64,000 bases of DNA. It comes from Pectinophora gossypiella. Taxonomy: Eukaryota; Arthropoda; Insecta; Lepidoptera; Gelechiidae. Under the pieces are notes generated by a model. That model worked only from the letters and a program-made list of their open reading frames with translations. It had not been told where the DNA came from and made no database searches. This document shows positions 24,901 to 29,157 of the stretch, piece after piece (position 1 is the stretch's first letter; each line of letters starts with the position of its first letter). The position numbers and the translations under genes are program-made. The stretch covers positions 10,508,236 through 10,572,235 of the forward strand of contig NC_065426.1 of the NCBI RefSeq assembly GCF_024362695.1, read 5' to 3'.

Positions 24901-27900
24901 GGAGGCTGTTTACTTAATACTACCTGATTATTGAGTGATGGGTACAACTTTATGAATTAAATGAGGATTAATTGGATGAATTTGATTCACTTGACCACAC
25001 AATCCACGAGCCACTTATAGTCGATCTTGATTTTTCTTTAATCTTCGCCAATCACTTCGTATTAATTTAACTACAATTTATTGATTGTGATCTTCTCTGA
25101 AATCTGGCTCGAAGGACCATGAATATGCCTGATATGCCTTTTTACTGATTTTTAAGGGATTTAGGTAGCAATGAAACAGCACCGTGTTCGACGTAATTAC
25201 GTGTAATCAATGGAACCGAAAAAAAAAACGCCTGTCAAAAACAATTAACTAATAAAAACTATTGCAAATAAATTGCTATTATAAATTGAAGAGGCGTTTC
25301 GAATAATATTGACTCTAAACACTAATATTGTGGCGCCCCCTAGTGAGTTACAGACATGACACCTGTCTAATAACATGAACTTATCAAACTCAAACCCGTT
25401 ATTGAAAACCGCATCAAAATCGGATTATTAGTTTAGAAGATAATTAGTAACATTTCTTTGCACAAACGCACACACAAACATCTCTCACCCTAAACGCATA
25501 TACCTGCTCCGTTCCGTCGTGGGTAAAAAAAAGACGTTTTGGCCTAAGCGAGGTTTTGCGGTATTTGTTTACGATCTAGCCTCGAACCTAGGTTAGGTCA
25601 TTGGCCCGTGAATCACGAAACCGCCTAATAGCGTCAAGACGGGTAACTGGGTTAGTTATATCACTGAGATTACTTTTATTAGCCACGGCCGTAATTACGT
25701 ATTCAAAACGCTTTTACGACGCCATATTGTACACTTACCTACCTATGCGTTTTTTTTTTCTTTTTCGGTTATTGAGTTTTTTCAATTTAAAAAACGAACT
25801 TTTCTGGTTTGACGATTCACATTTTAAGGTGATTCGTTTTCCATACAAAAGTTGATGCAGTGCTACAGGAAAACGGATAGAGGAATATTGTTATAAAACC
25901 GATAAATAGTAATATTTTGGTGTATTATTTTCGCAAACTAACAAAAATTTAGGGTCCGAATACGAGAAGTACCATTTTTCAGACCCTCAATTTTGATCAA
26001 TTCTACATTTGTAGTGGTGCAGATTACAGTGTATTTGCTGAACGTGTAGAGGTGTCAATGTTAGTTTGTGTGCGTGATAGTTTTTTTTTTCTAAAGGCTT
26101 TGACTACTTGACAAGTGTAATAGAATGTCAGTGACAATTTATAAAGAGATTTTGTATGAAGAGAATAAATATAAATAAAAAACTAAAAATACTACAATCT
26201 GAGAAAAGGAATATTGGAAAAATATTTTTGTAATAACGTATATTATATAAACATTTTTAAATAATGAGTAAGTACCGTGTTTTAAAAGAGGACATATATT
26301 ATAATAAAAAATCAATACATAAAATGAAATGGCTGTATGGGCATAGTTCCCTTTGCCTTACCCTTCGGGGAAAACCAAATCAAAAAAGAAGTTGTTGCAT
26401 TTGCCGGCCTAAATAGTAGTCATTTATAATTAATTGTTTTTCCATCCAACATACAGATTTATTTATATTCTCTTTGCCGCGGACTTTTTGGTGGGACCGG
26501 GAACGGGAAGGTTGCTTTCTTCATTGAATAATCTAAATAATCAATACGAAGTGGTGTTTTGTGGTTAATGATCACATTAGTCGGAAAACATTCCCGATAG
26601 TATTATTAAATCGGAATATTCAATAAACAAAGTGTACCTATCTATTTTCGCTTTGCGCCAACAAGCCGCTTACTTCGTTTGGGGTTCGGAGTAGGAGTCT
26701 GCTCCGAGGGTGGGGGCTTAGGTTTCATCATTTCATTAATCATCATCAAGAAAAAAAACACAAGACATGGCTGTATGGGCATAGTTCCCTTTGCCTTGCC
26801 CTTTGGGAAAAAAAATAAGATAAATTTTGAAATTCTTATGTATAATAAACAAACATCACAGACATCATGACAGATCTAAAACTAAATAAAATCTTTTTTC
26901 TTTTTTCTATTTGACTTATTTATGAATTTTAATCAAGAAAACGTGATAATAAGTTCGACAGCAACCAGTTCAGGTCCCCGAAACAGCCCATTTCAGGCCG
27001 CGTATATATGGAAATACTACTTCAATACGTCCCAGCCTCGTCTTTTTTTAACGTCCTCGTTATAAAAAGACGTCCTAACCTGAACTAACTAACCTAACAA
27101 TAAACACCACGCGTAAATATATGTCCAGAAGTGCGCTGTGAGTCGTCTGGACTGGGCGCGAAAACAACATAGAATTCGATTAGCTGCTAAGTGTCCCGCA
27201 TGCTATCACCAGCTGTCACTGACATACGTATGAAGTCCCGCGGATTTTATTGGAACTAAATGACAAGTCATAATAATTATATGCGGATACTGCGACATCA
27301 GCGCCGTGCTTGCGGGACGTCCTGAAGCGCTATTACATCTTTCAAACGCGATGCGACAAAGTTTGAACCTACGCAATTTAGGAAAAATCTACCTTATTAT
27401 TACTGTACTGTGATCGTTATTTGTAAAATCATACAATACATATACACAATTCTTTATACACAATATAATTATTATGACATATTGTGGACTTTTCGGTATA
27501 CCTACAAAAAAGGAACAATTCAACCATACGTTGTTTTGTTATATCTCAATGGACTCAGGCAGCGTTTTCGCCGAAAGCTCCAAGTCGGCTATATTTGTAA
27601 CGATAATTATGTTTGACATTCATCATCATTTTTGAACCATTTTATAAAAAAAAAAATATACTTGTATAAATTATAAACCCTAAAGCACGCCCATGAATCA
27701 CTCTACTCATTGGTGAAAACCGTATGAAAATCCGTTCAGTAGTTTTTTAGTTAGCCGCATGTTCACTGATGCGATTAATGCCTGTTAGAATTTTACAAAA
27801 TAAAAAATACGGAAATTACGGAAGGTACTTTAGTGCAAAGTAAATTATTGTATACTTAATTATAATATTATTGGTAAAAGTGATACTTTTTGAAAATTCC

Positions 27901-28616
27901 GTAACAAATAGACGGGTTCGCCAAATTCAATTGTAAAAAAAAATACAAAAAGTAAAAACAATTAAAACATGCAGTTGGGTTTGAACCGTGAACCTTAAGA
28001 ATGGCGGCTACTGCTTTACCAAATGCGCCATTTAGAAGTTAGAAGTAGACTTCAAATTATGCATCTCTTTTAATAGCTAACCTAGTTCGCATGTGTGTGT
28101 GACAGCTTCGTGTTTGTACACAAATTGAAATGACACCAACTTTTGATGCAATGTTTCAATATGATATCTTCAGTAAATACTTCAAAATTGTAGCTTAACT
28201 TAAAGATAATGTATGTAATATTTCGCCACCTAACATTTCACTGGGTCAGAACTCAACACTAAACGAATAAATGGAAAAAAATACGAAAACTGCAGAAGTA
28301 ACGCCATCTACTGACGCAGCGTTACCTAGCTGACTGAAAGGCATCACCTTAATATGTATTTAGTTGAAGGTATGTATGTTTCTTTTCTTATATTATAGCG
28401 AGTGAACTAATTACAAAAACAGCGACTAGATGGCGCTGATATCAAATGTATAATTTTACCTTTAGGCATTCCACACGGCGGCTTCGTTCGGGAGTTGTCC
28501 AAAAAGTCCAAGTCAAACCGCCTGGCAGGCGGGAAGGTAAGCGCTACATGTCCATAAACATTTACCACCGCTGCACACAGCACTGCACTCACTAACGTCA
28601 CGGTTAATAACGCCAT
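830..28616 (-). CDS. Secreted LPMO-like / EGF / double-DOMON protein (16 exons, 3' end beyond window)
   Basis: I joined 16 exons by hand: 28616-28460, 21390-21320, 21144-21047, 20089-19956, 11979-11758, 10956-10813, 10311-10234, 9945-9547, 8316-8284, 7712-6897, 4544-4421, 3835-3727, 3320-3116, 2670-2441, 1446-1255 and 977-830. All introns are GT/AG and every phase matches, giving 1,053 codons with no stop. Order: signal peptide 1-22; histidine-first LPMO-like module 23-153; EGF-like cysteine cluster 161-225; DOMON 1 split by Pro-Glu-Pro repeats at about 302-717 and resuming at 718-864; DOMON 2 from about 870 to the window edge. This order matches a family of large uncharacterised insect DOMON proteins that I know from memory. 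DOMON domains bind haem or sugars; the N-terminal module may bind copper. The likely location is extracellular, perhaps cuticle or matrix, but substrate and function are unknown. The last exon ends in phase 1 at the left, so the C-terminus is missing. Confidence 0.9.
1255..1446 (-). CDS. Exon 15: DOMON 2 continued
   Basis: This 192-bp exon is 64 whole codons in phase 0 (residues 941-1004). It has SQTDAIIGWVDPRSNRPF and NTWVSGYSAPKLDPNQHI, the DOMON D-x-I-x-GWV motif. The acceptor is CTTCACAG and the donor is CACGG|GTGAGT. Confidence 0.92.
1512..1826 (-). pseudogene. Non-LTR reverse-transcriptase C-terminal fragment with C2H2 finger
   Basis: The frame encodes KRVCKDVLKRHMKKCGIEP, then WRALVHTKVHEFE and a C-x2-C-x12-H-x3-H zinc finger (CPLCARIF ... 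HMRAH) before a stop. This matches the C-terminus of endonuclease/reverse-transcriptase LINEs common in invertebrates, in which a zinc finger follows the RT tail. It is truncated at its 5' end and inserted in intron 14. Confidence 0.7.
2075..2420 (+). mobile_element. SINE family A, diverged copy
   Basis: It has a diverged tRNA-like head (CCAGTTCGACTTCCGGTGGG) followed by the family body with CTAGTTTGGTTAGGACA, the GATCCGTGCTT block, CATGAGCCATGACAGGGG and CCCTGACACCAGG. It ends about 20 bp from the donor of exon 14. Confidence 0.7.
2441..2670 (-). CDS. Exon 14: start of DOMON domain 2
   Basis: This 230-bp exon encodes residues 864-940. It includes NNKCGGQFRFPHDC, YLATWEYLGLKRGKDKVRF and YWTGIGFSKDKKM. 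The tryptophan-plus-IGF pattern restarts a DOMON fold; Cys pairs flank it. There is no internal ATG near its start, so it is hidden from simple ORF searches. The acceptor is TTTACAG and the donor is AAAATG|GTGAGA. Confidence 0.9.
2862..3060 (+). mobile_element. SINE family A, body fragment
   Basis: The head is missing. The body runs from GATGATCCGTGCTTCG through ACATGAGCCATGACAGGGG to CCCTGACACCAGGGTTGATG and CACATGATAGAAGAAGA. It lies in intron 13, 55 bp from the donor of exon 13. Confidence 0.75.
3116..3320 (-). CDS. Exon 13: end of DOMON 1
   Basis: This 205-bp exon encodes residues 796-864. It contains AKEPTDHSIVDDQMHVIWAR and GQEPGKYVHSPPSG, the strand-rich end of a DOMON domain, then YHGHGGQRG and INFFG. 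The acceptor is TCTACAG and the donor is TTTG|GTGAGT. Confidence 0.92.
3430..3520 (-). mobile_element. SINE family A, 3' tail fragment
   Basis: On the plus strand TCGTGTGGGTTGTGAGGTGG, CATCAACCC and GTGTCAGGGTTATTATTGA are the reverse complement of the family A tail. Only the tail is present. Confidence 0.6.
3727..3835 (-). CDS. Exon 12: DOMON 1 continued
   Basis: This 109-bp exon encodes residues 759-795. It includes WGGHDDVTAATGFEENG and VTTIMFRKKLK, typical DOMON strands. The acceptor is ATTGCAG and the donor is CTCAAG|GTATGA. No ATG-started ORF marks it; it is found by frame continuity. Confidence 0.9.
4045..4380 (-). pseudogene. Non-LTR retrotransposon RT C-terminal fragment
   Basis: The 111-residue frame includes FGVKLIDRIRN, LKWDWAGHVAQMPDD, GRPRKRWRDELDRFLKRW and the C-terminal EAFTLQWDIKGY. 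These are the standard C-terminal blocks of lepidopteran endonuclease-reverse transcriptases (RTE/CR1-type). The 5' part is missing. It is related to 37199-37459 but clearly diverged. Confidence 0.8.
4421..4544 (-). CDS. Exon 11: second half of DOMON 1 begins
   Basis: This 124-bp exon encodes residues 718-759. It reads YFPAHEYAPKFDFNPMDC and TDIVIGTARGNYHRVLDYY. The MDCTDIVIG block is the diagnostic DOMON strand. The acceptor is GTTACAG and the donor is GATAG|GTAAGA. Confidence 0.9.
4616..4935. repeat. TATCGATA palindrome cluster
   Basis: Six exact TATCGATA octamers occur at 4621, 4661, 4682, 4743, 4811 and 4832, in two diverged copies of a roughly 120-190 bp unit (shared TATCGATAGTACTAGTGTCA-like block and ACTATCGACATC). 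In Drosophila this octamer is the DRE bound by DREF and overlaps BEAF-32 sites. Here it lies in intron 10, so an enhancer, an insulator or just a repeat are all possible. Confidence 0.55.
5730..5893 (+). repeat. Interspersed repeat (GGGTGGGCAGAGCCACAAGT family)
   Basis: From CATACATACATAAACTCACG to CCTATCGCCCATAACATTAG. Highly similar copies lie at 43062-43230 (+), 45840-45990 (-) and 51825-51910 (-). The CATA-rich start looks like the tail of a retroposon read backwards. Confidence 0.6.
5915..5990 (+). mobile_element. Partial copy of the palindromic AAGCAATTCATCTA MITE
   Basis: It contains TATGCGCAAATGTCAAATTA, ATTGCTTTTAGACAAATTGC and TTCAATA, one arm of the palindromic element seen complete at 46725-46883. 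Confidence 0.5.
6099..6235 (-). mobile_element. MITE with TACGGTCACGAG / CATGACTGTA ends
   Basis: A roughly 140-bp element with inverted termini (TACGGTCACGAGCATTAATA ... ATGACTGTA). Copies occur at 8359-8504 (+), 42763-42908 (+) and a deleted one at 33931-34031 (-). It carries the conserved inner block GACTCTGTCGCACTAACATA. No ORF. Confidence 0.7.
6725..6833 (-). mobile_element. SINE family A, 3' tail
   Basis: Reverse complement of the family tail: GGTTATGAGGTGGAATA, CCTCATCAACCCTGGTGTCA, GAGCCGCCAAAGGCCCC and ATGGCTCATGTAACGA. It ends 64 bp from the donor of exon 10. Confidence 0.75.
6897..7712 (-). CDS. Exon 10: long Pro-Glu-Pro repeat linker, part 2
   Basis: This 816-bp phase 1-1 exon encodes residues 446-718. 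It starts LETTTSVIENKTPNLEPES, passes a Thr/Lys-rich stretch (TTLKSTTTTKK), then has about 140 residues of near-identical EPSPEPKSEP / EPTPEPKSEP units, and ends LLVKGLTEDAG. The repeat DNA is a coding minisatellite with about a 30-bp period (10 codons), so length polymorphism is likely. The acceptor is TTTACAG and the donor is GCAG|GTAACG. Confidence 0.87.
8284..8316 (-). CDS. Exon 9: 33-bp micro-exon with an RGKR site
   Basis: This 33-bp phase 1-1 micro-exon encodes residues 435-446, GRGKRQAPEPQ. R-G-K-R fits the furin consensus R-x-K/R-R, with predicted cleavage after residue 439. The acceptor is AATCACAG and the donor is CAAC|GTAAGT, both strong. Skipping it would keep the frame, so it is a candidate for alternative splicing. 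Confidence 0.75.
8359..8504 (+). mobile_element. MITE, same family as 6099-6235
   Basis: A full-length copy from TACAGTCATGAGCAATATAA to TATTAATGCCCGTGACCGTA, nearly identical to 42763-42908. It lies about 40 bp upstream of the acceptor of the 33-bp micro-exon 9. Confidence 0.75.
8797..9086 (+). mobile_element. SINE family B (GGAGCTCGGTGGCGCAGCGG head)
   Basis: A tRNA-like head with an A-box-like GTGGCGCAGCGGTAAACGCG, the block GTCATAGGATGGGTGACCAC, an A-run, CTCGAGCTCCTCCGTGC, GGCCCGCGTGGTGGTTTAA, and the end GGGGACGTTAATGGGCTGG plus TGATGA repeats as tail. Full-length copies are at 40484-40776 (+), 31033-31297, 36074-36343 and 61109-61412 (all -). Confidence 0.85.
9547..9945 (-). CDS. Exon 8: Pro-Glu-Pro repeat linker, part 1
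   Basis: This 399-bp phase 1-1 exon encodes residues 302-435. About 90 residues are imperfect PEPKPEP / SPEPKAEPEP repeats. They are followed by a non-repetitive tail of about 45 residues (MPENDNRNKRVAMHS and SYKVSSSK). It is strongly acidic and proline-rich, so probably an extended, disordered spacer. The acceptor is TTTCAG|GA and the donor is AAAG|GTATGA. Confidence 0.85.
10075..10205 (+). mobile_element. Palindromic AAGCAATTCATCTA MITE, partial
   Basis: It contains GCATTGCGCACTTACTTTTA, GCGCAAATGTCAAATTGCAA, then TTAGATGAATTGCTTCGATG and TGGCCATTTTAATCCCCCTG. It matches the right arm and centre of the complete copy at 46725-46883. An AATAAATAAATAAATA run follows. Confidence 0.65.
10234..10311 (-). 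CDS. Exon 7: DOMON 1 continued
   Basis: This 78-bp phase 1-1 exon encodes residues 276-302: IGWRPSGLNKQCKNFP followed by VLGPPQEEK. The IGWRP motif is the DOMON glycine-tryptophan strand. The domain is then interrupted by the repeat linker of exons 8-10. The acceptor is TTTTAG and the donor is AAAG|GTAAAC. It is too short to be found without the splice frame. Confidence 0.85.
10813..10956 (-). CDS. Exon 6: first half of DOMON domain 1
   Basis: This 144-bp phase 1-1 exon encodes residues 228-276. It contains LSPEYNLYWRIVKDQDELEV and VMIVNGTSYAG, a typical DOMON opening (YWRI followed by beta strands and an aromatic-glycine motif). NGT is a potential N-glycosylation site. The acceptor is TTTCAG and the donor is GCTG|GTTAGT. 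Confidence 0.88.
11188..11345 (+). mobile_element. LINE 3' end (TAGGGCCCCGTGCCGAGG family)
   Basis: It runs from AACGTCTAGGGCCCCGTGCC through CGGCTATACAGGTTGTGAG to ACTGAATAAAGATATTTTTG (AATAAA signal). An inverted copy follows immediately at 11348-11455, making a tail-to-tail pair. Other copies: 40255-40432 (+), 44415-44585 (+), 36985-37100 (-). Confidence 0.65.
11348..11455 (-). mobile_element. LINE 3' end, inverted copy
   Basis: Reverse-complement of the same tail: AAATATATCTTTAGTCAGTA, GGTAACATAGTTACACTTTG, AATCGTCAATTTTTACATAA, CGTCTCATCCGCC. It abuts 11188-11345 in the opposite sense. Confidence 0.65.
11500..11735 (-). pseudogene. Non-LTR RT C-terminal fragment (RGRPRRTFMKQI)
   Basis: The frame MKKRGRGRPRRTFMKQIKEK, VVSYQEVKDLAGRREEWRLL, HRQERSSLERE is the C-terminal end of an endonuclease-reverse transcriptase. 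It lies only about 25 bp past the donor of exon 5. A fragment of a related unit (VVSYKEVKEL) lies at 45105-45200 on the plus strand. Confidence 0.7.
11758..11979 (-). CDS. Exon 5: EGF-like cysteine-rich module
   Basis: This 222-bp symmetric phase 1-1 exon encodes residues 154-228. Ten cysteines are visible (161, 172, 174, 183, 189, 195, 201, 214, 216, 225). The motifs CKCNKSYFGPRC and CYCPVGFYGKGC are typical EGF-like C-x-C ... G-x-x-C endings, so there is one partial and one complete six-cysteine EGF-like repeat. The acceptor is GTTCCAG and the donor is AAGA|GTGAGT. Repeat DNA lies within about 30 bp of both splice sites. Confidence 0.92.
11994..12247 (-). mobile_element. Interspersed repeat, 14 bp from the exon 5 acceptor
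   Basis: On the plus strand it runs from TACATAGTATAAAACAAAGT through AAAACTACGCAACGGATTTT, ACATCCATTAAATAGTGGAG and GTTTTTAATGTGATATCGTA to TTGCACCCGAGCGAAGCCAT. The same sequence in the other orientation is at 32265-32436, with its remaining end at 31805-31890. Confidence 0.65.
12248..12855. other. Intron 4 left part, no gene
   Basis: AT-rich unique-looking DNA, apart from a tRNA-like SINE head remnant at 12275-12325 (AGGTCCCGGGTTCGAGTCGC and ATCACAAAAATAAT). Confidence 0.4.
12856..12901 (+). mobile_element. Left piece of a split MITE (CCCCGATTCCTG family)
   Basis: CCCCGATTCCTGCAGACACC ... TTTTAAGTTATA is the first ~45 bp of the MITE seen whole at 20427-20796. Its continuation (TCCGTCATTTTC) is found only at 18973, so roughly 6 kb interrupts it. 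Confidence 0.6.
14300..15430. repeat. 122-bp tandem satellite array
   Basis: The block AGAGCTATCACTTAGAGGAT recurs at 14393, 14510, 14632, 14754, 14876, 14998, 15119 and 15240, spaced 117-122 bp. Each unit also has ATAGACAATGGACTTGATGG, AGAGCTACCAC, GCCATTGACAAGCGCTAA and CCTATTTCTCATTTCCATA. Partial, more diverged units flank both sides. It lies inside intron 4 and inside the putative 6-kb insert. Confidence 0.9.
15775..16020 (+). repeat. Degenerate CAG/CCAGCAG-rich tandem repeat
   Basis: A roughly 56-bp unit (AACAGTATCAGCAGGC ... CCCACAGCCA) occurs at 15786 and 15842, then shorter CCAGCAGTACCAGCAGCCCT-like units. Translated on the plus strand it gives QYQQAAPQP-like runs, but stops break it. 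It could be a decayed Gln-rich coding repeat or a simple minisatellite. Confidence 0.5.
16494..16635. mobile_element. Hairpin MITE (TATGCAAC ... GTTGCATA)
   Basis: An imperfect palindrome. The left arm AGTATTTTATGCAAC, GGTCAAAAAATGCGAGTGGC pairs with the right arm GCCACGAGCATTTTTTGACC, GTTGCATACAATACT. Centre near 16565. No ORF. Confidence 0.65.
16740..18570. other. Intron 4, AT-rich DNA without gene
   Basis: No exon or RNA gene found. A fragment shared with SINE family D lies at about 17085-17175 (CCTGACA ... TCTTCAGG ... AACAGGATCATG). The rest appears unique and AT-rich. Confidence 0.35.
18617..18972. repeat. 76-bp inverted repeat with embedded splice-donor-like core
   Basis: Arms 18617-18692 and 18897-18972 match with constant coordinate sum (no indel seen). 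Each arm contains GAACTTCACTTACAGGTAAG, which reads as an ideal exon end and 5' splice site, between CTCGAACAAGGAGC and TTTAATCTCATAATTATA. The 204-bp spacer includes GTTGACAGCTGCGTTCAGGA, which belongs to the longer repeat also at 12905-13045. Confidence 0.65.
18968..19305 (+). mobile_element. Right piece of the split MITE
   Basis: TATATCCGTCATTTTC, GAAAAGGAAAGGGACGGATG, AATGAATAACCCGGGCGAAT ... TTTACAGGAATTAGCACC parallel the intact copy at 20427-20796. It completes the left piece at 12856-12901. Confidence 0.65.
19956..20089 (-). CDS. Exon 4: LPMO-like module, C-terminal part
   Basis: This 134-bp exon encodes residues 109-154. It includes LPSDFTCDNCTLQLQREAG and WGANYRFWSCADIDIVP. The three visible cysteines (123, 126, 146) plus Cys48 would suit two disulphides of a secreted fold, and the aromatic YRFW could supply the axial aromatic residue of a copper site. 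The donor is GCCGC|GTAAGT. Confidence 0.9.
20140..20426 (+). mobile_element. SINE family A, full-length
   Basis: tRNA-like head (CCTCTGTGGTCCAGTGGTTT, CTCACGATCCGGAGGTCCCG, GGTTCAAATCCCGGTGGTGA) with A- and B-box-like parts, then the body (TTTGTGATCCCTACTTTGGT, GATGATCCGTGCTTCGG) and the end CCTTGACACCAGGG. It lies about 50 bp upstream of the exon 4 acceptor. Confidence 0.85.
20427..20796 (+). mobile_element. MITE (~370 bp) with long terminal inverted repeats
   Basis: Left end CCCCGATTCCTGCTAACACC ... AAGTTATATCCGTCATTTTC and GCCGAAAAGGAAAGGGACGG. Right end is roughly the reverse complement (CCGTCCCTTTCGTTTTCGGC ... ATAACTTAAAATAAATTAGA, GGTGTTTACAGGAATTAGCA). TIRs are ~85 bp. Other copies: 12856-12901 plus 18968-19305 (split) and 61770-62090. 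Confidence 0.7.
21047..21144 (-). CDS. Exon 3: LPMO-like module, middle
   Basis: This 98-bp exon encodes residues 77-108 plus two bases: GGFSLRILDYLERPVLDLTP and then a segment ending SEFVRDDV. The acceptor is TTACAG and the donor is GTTAC|GTAAGT. The LDLTP and EFVRDDVTAQ blocks match what I recall of insect proteins with the same architecture. Confidence 0.88.
21213..21285 (-). tRNA. tRNA-Lys (CTT)
   Basis: This is a 73-nt cloverleaf. Acceptor arm GCCCGGC pairs with GTTGGGC (two G-T pairs), the D arm is TAGCTCAGTCGGTAGAGCA, the anticodon loop carries CTT, and the T arm is GTGGGTTCGAGCCCCAC. It has the intact A and B box promoters expected of a functional pol III gene. It sits inside the 175-bp intron 2 of the DOMON gene, on the same strand. 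Confidence 0.95.
21320..21390 (-). CDS. Exon 2: His-containing core of the LPMO-like module
   Basis: This 71-bp exon encodes residues 53-76. The acceptor is TTACAG|GA and the donor is CACCGA|GTAAGT. It contains HWHLAYAHRGGF, spanning the exon 2/3 junction, with His68, His70 and His75 as candidate second copper ligands. It is too short to show as an ORF by itself; phase and splice sites define it. It is separated from exon 3 by an intron of only 175 bp that holds a tRNA gene. Confidence 0.88.
21898..21965 (-). mobile_element. LINE 3' tail fragment (GAAAGAAAGAAAGAAA)
   Basis: GAAAGAAAGAAAGAAACGTT, TATTATAAAGGGACACCACA are the reverse complement of the tail seen at 39880-39955. 5'-truncated to about 70 bp. 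Confidence 0.5.
22020..22200 (-). mobile_element. Interspersed repeat (ACTAGTCAAATCAGTTACTT family)
   Basis: It matches the inverted copy at 46150-46335: CAAATCAGTTACTTTTTACT, AAACGTCAAAACACGAAAT, GTGACATCATAGAAAAACGT. More distant copies are at 60470-60680 (+) and 61040-61570 (-, interrupted by a SINE). Probably a MITE. Confidence 0.6.
22428..22500 (-). tRNA. tRNA-Arg (TCG)
   Basis: This is a 73-nt cloverleaf: acceptor GACCGTG/CACGGTC, D arm GGCCTAATGGATAAGGC, anticodon loop CTTCGGA (anticodon TCG) and T arm GCAGGTTCGAGTCCTGT. All stems pair well. It lies in intron 1 of the DOMON gene, 1.2 kb from tRNA-Lys and on the same strand. Confidence 0.95.
22711..22792 (-). tRNA. tRNA-Ser (CGA)
   Basis: This is an 82-nt tRNA with the long variable arm typical of tRNA-Ser. 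Acceptor GCAGTCG pairs with CGGCTGC (one G-T), the anticodon loop is CTCGAAA (anticodon CGA), and the T arm is GTAGGTTCGAATCCTAC. It lies in intron 1, about 210 bp upstream of tRNA-Arg in the same orientation. Confidence 0.95.
23017..23769. repeat. Near-perfect 314-bp inverted repeat (125-bp spacer)
   Basis: Arms 23017-23330 and 23456-23769 are reverse complements with a constant coordinate sum of 46786, so no indel. I counted three mismatches, all in the innermost ~50 bp of the arms. Spacer 23331-23455. The arms have no ORF on which to base a function. It lies in intron 1 and would be transcribed as a long hairpin within the DOMON pre-mRNA. Confidence 0.92.
23915..24510. repeat. Degenerate ~120-bp tandem array
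   Basis: Units share GAAAACCGCATTGAAATCGG-like text, an ATTCGTTTTAAT block, ATTGCAA, CACTAATATTGTGGCACCCC and TAGTGAGTTA. About four diverged units are recognisable. The last, with CCTAAACGCATATACCTGCT and CCGTTCCGTCGTGGGTAA, is repeated at 25315-25527. Confidence 0.65.
24574..24907 (-). mobile_element. SINE family C
   Basis: On the plus strand: CTATATACGTCCCACTGCTG, CCGGAGGGGGTATGGAGCAT, GGACCAACGGCTTAACGTGC, and at the right a tRNA-like head (TCGGGAATCGAACCCGGACC, CCACTAGACCACGGAGGC). A second near-full copy is at 38914-39235 (-), and a fragment at 48862-48998 (+). Confidence 0.8.
25315..25527. repeat. Dispersed copy of the 24.3-24.5 kb repeat unit
   Basis: CACTAATATTGTGGCGCCCC, TAGTGAGTTACAGACATGAC, ACACCTGTCTAATAACATGA and ACGCATATACCTGCTCCGTT repeat the last unit at 24310-24510 with few changes. 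Confidence 0.7.
25528..28350. other. Intron 1 right part, no gene seen
   Basis: AT-rich DNA. The short repeated phrase GGCTGTATGGGCATAGTTCC is at 26332 and 26766, and a tRNA-like but degenerate T-arm (GTTTGAACCGTGAACC) lies near 27975. No coding exon fits between exon 1 (phase 1) and exon 2, which join directly. Confidence 0.4.
28460..28616 (-). CDS. Exon 1: signal peptide and N-terminal His motif of the LPMO-like module
   Basis: This exon encodes residues 1-52 plus one base. A hydrophobic leader (MALLTVTLVSAVLCAAVV) is followed by a probable cleavage after YG, which would leave His23 as the mature N-terminus in HVALTFPPARR. An N-terminal histidine is the first ligand of copper histidine-brace enzymes. 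An in-frame TAA lies at 28629-28631, only 12 bases upstream of the ATG, which fixes this start. The donor is AAAG|GTAAAA. The exon continues with a DLDFLDNSRTKPPCGMP block. Confidence 0.92.
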
Positions 28617-28804
28617 CTCGTGACCAAGTTACCGAACTGCTTTTCACTTTCTAAACCACCGCATGACAGACTTCTGACACTTTATTTCACTATGTCCTAG
28701 TCATTATTTTAATTTCGTTTTTACCACTGCACTATGCTTTTTATTTACTTTTAACTGGAAGGTGTCTTTTTTATCTCATTTTGGCGGCACTTTCGTTGTC
28801 GGAC
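28617..28804 (-). promoter_or_regulatory. Probable 5' UTR part of the first coding exon, with upstream acceptor
   Basis: Read on the minus strand, a good acceptor (pyrimidine-rich TTTTGTTGCAG) ends at 28805, and the sequence from 28804 to the ATG has no other open reading frame. I infer a 5' UTR segment spliced to one or more non-coding exons to the right. The alternative is that transcription starts inside this stretch; no TATA box is obvious. Confidence 0.45.
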
Positions 28805-28914
28805 CTGCAACAAAATTATCGTTTAATTAGTTACGTAAACAATGAGAAAGTAAATGCTAAAGGTCTCAATTAACTTAATTTTATAATAATGTCCTCTATA
28901 GGATTTTGGTTTTT

Positions 28915-29035
28915 TTTCGGTACTGCGGGGCGGAAGGCAAGAGGGAAACCAATGCCCTATTTTTCCCTAAAAAATAACATGGAGAGTTAGGAGAATGCTA
29001 CACCGACAAGAGCGCGACTCTTAAATTAGTGATGT
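28915..29035 (+). repeat. Repeat block ending ACAAGAGCGCGACTCTTAAA
   Basis: GCGGGGCGGAAGGCAAGAGG, GAAACCAATGCCC ... GAATGCTACACCGACAAGAG. Copies: 63880-63985 (+), 43915-44045 (+), 47725-47815 (-), short ends at 310-360, 45185-45215 and 62125-62160. Likely the 3' end of a retroposon with an ATGATG tail. Confidence 0.6.
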
Positions 29036-29157
29036 GATAGGATTTTATCATCATTCATTTTTATTACCCCATCATCACTTAGAGGGCCCTGGAAAGCCCT
29101 ATCAGATTTTCATTAGTAAATTATTTATTAGCAATTTATTGAACAAAAATTAGGCAA

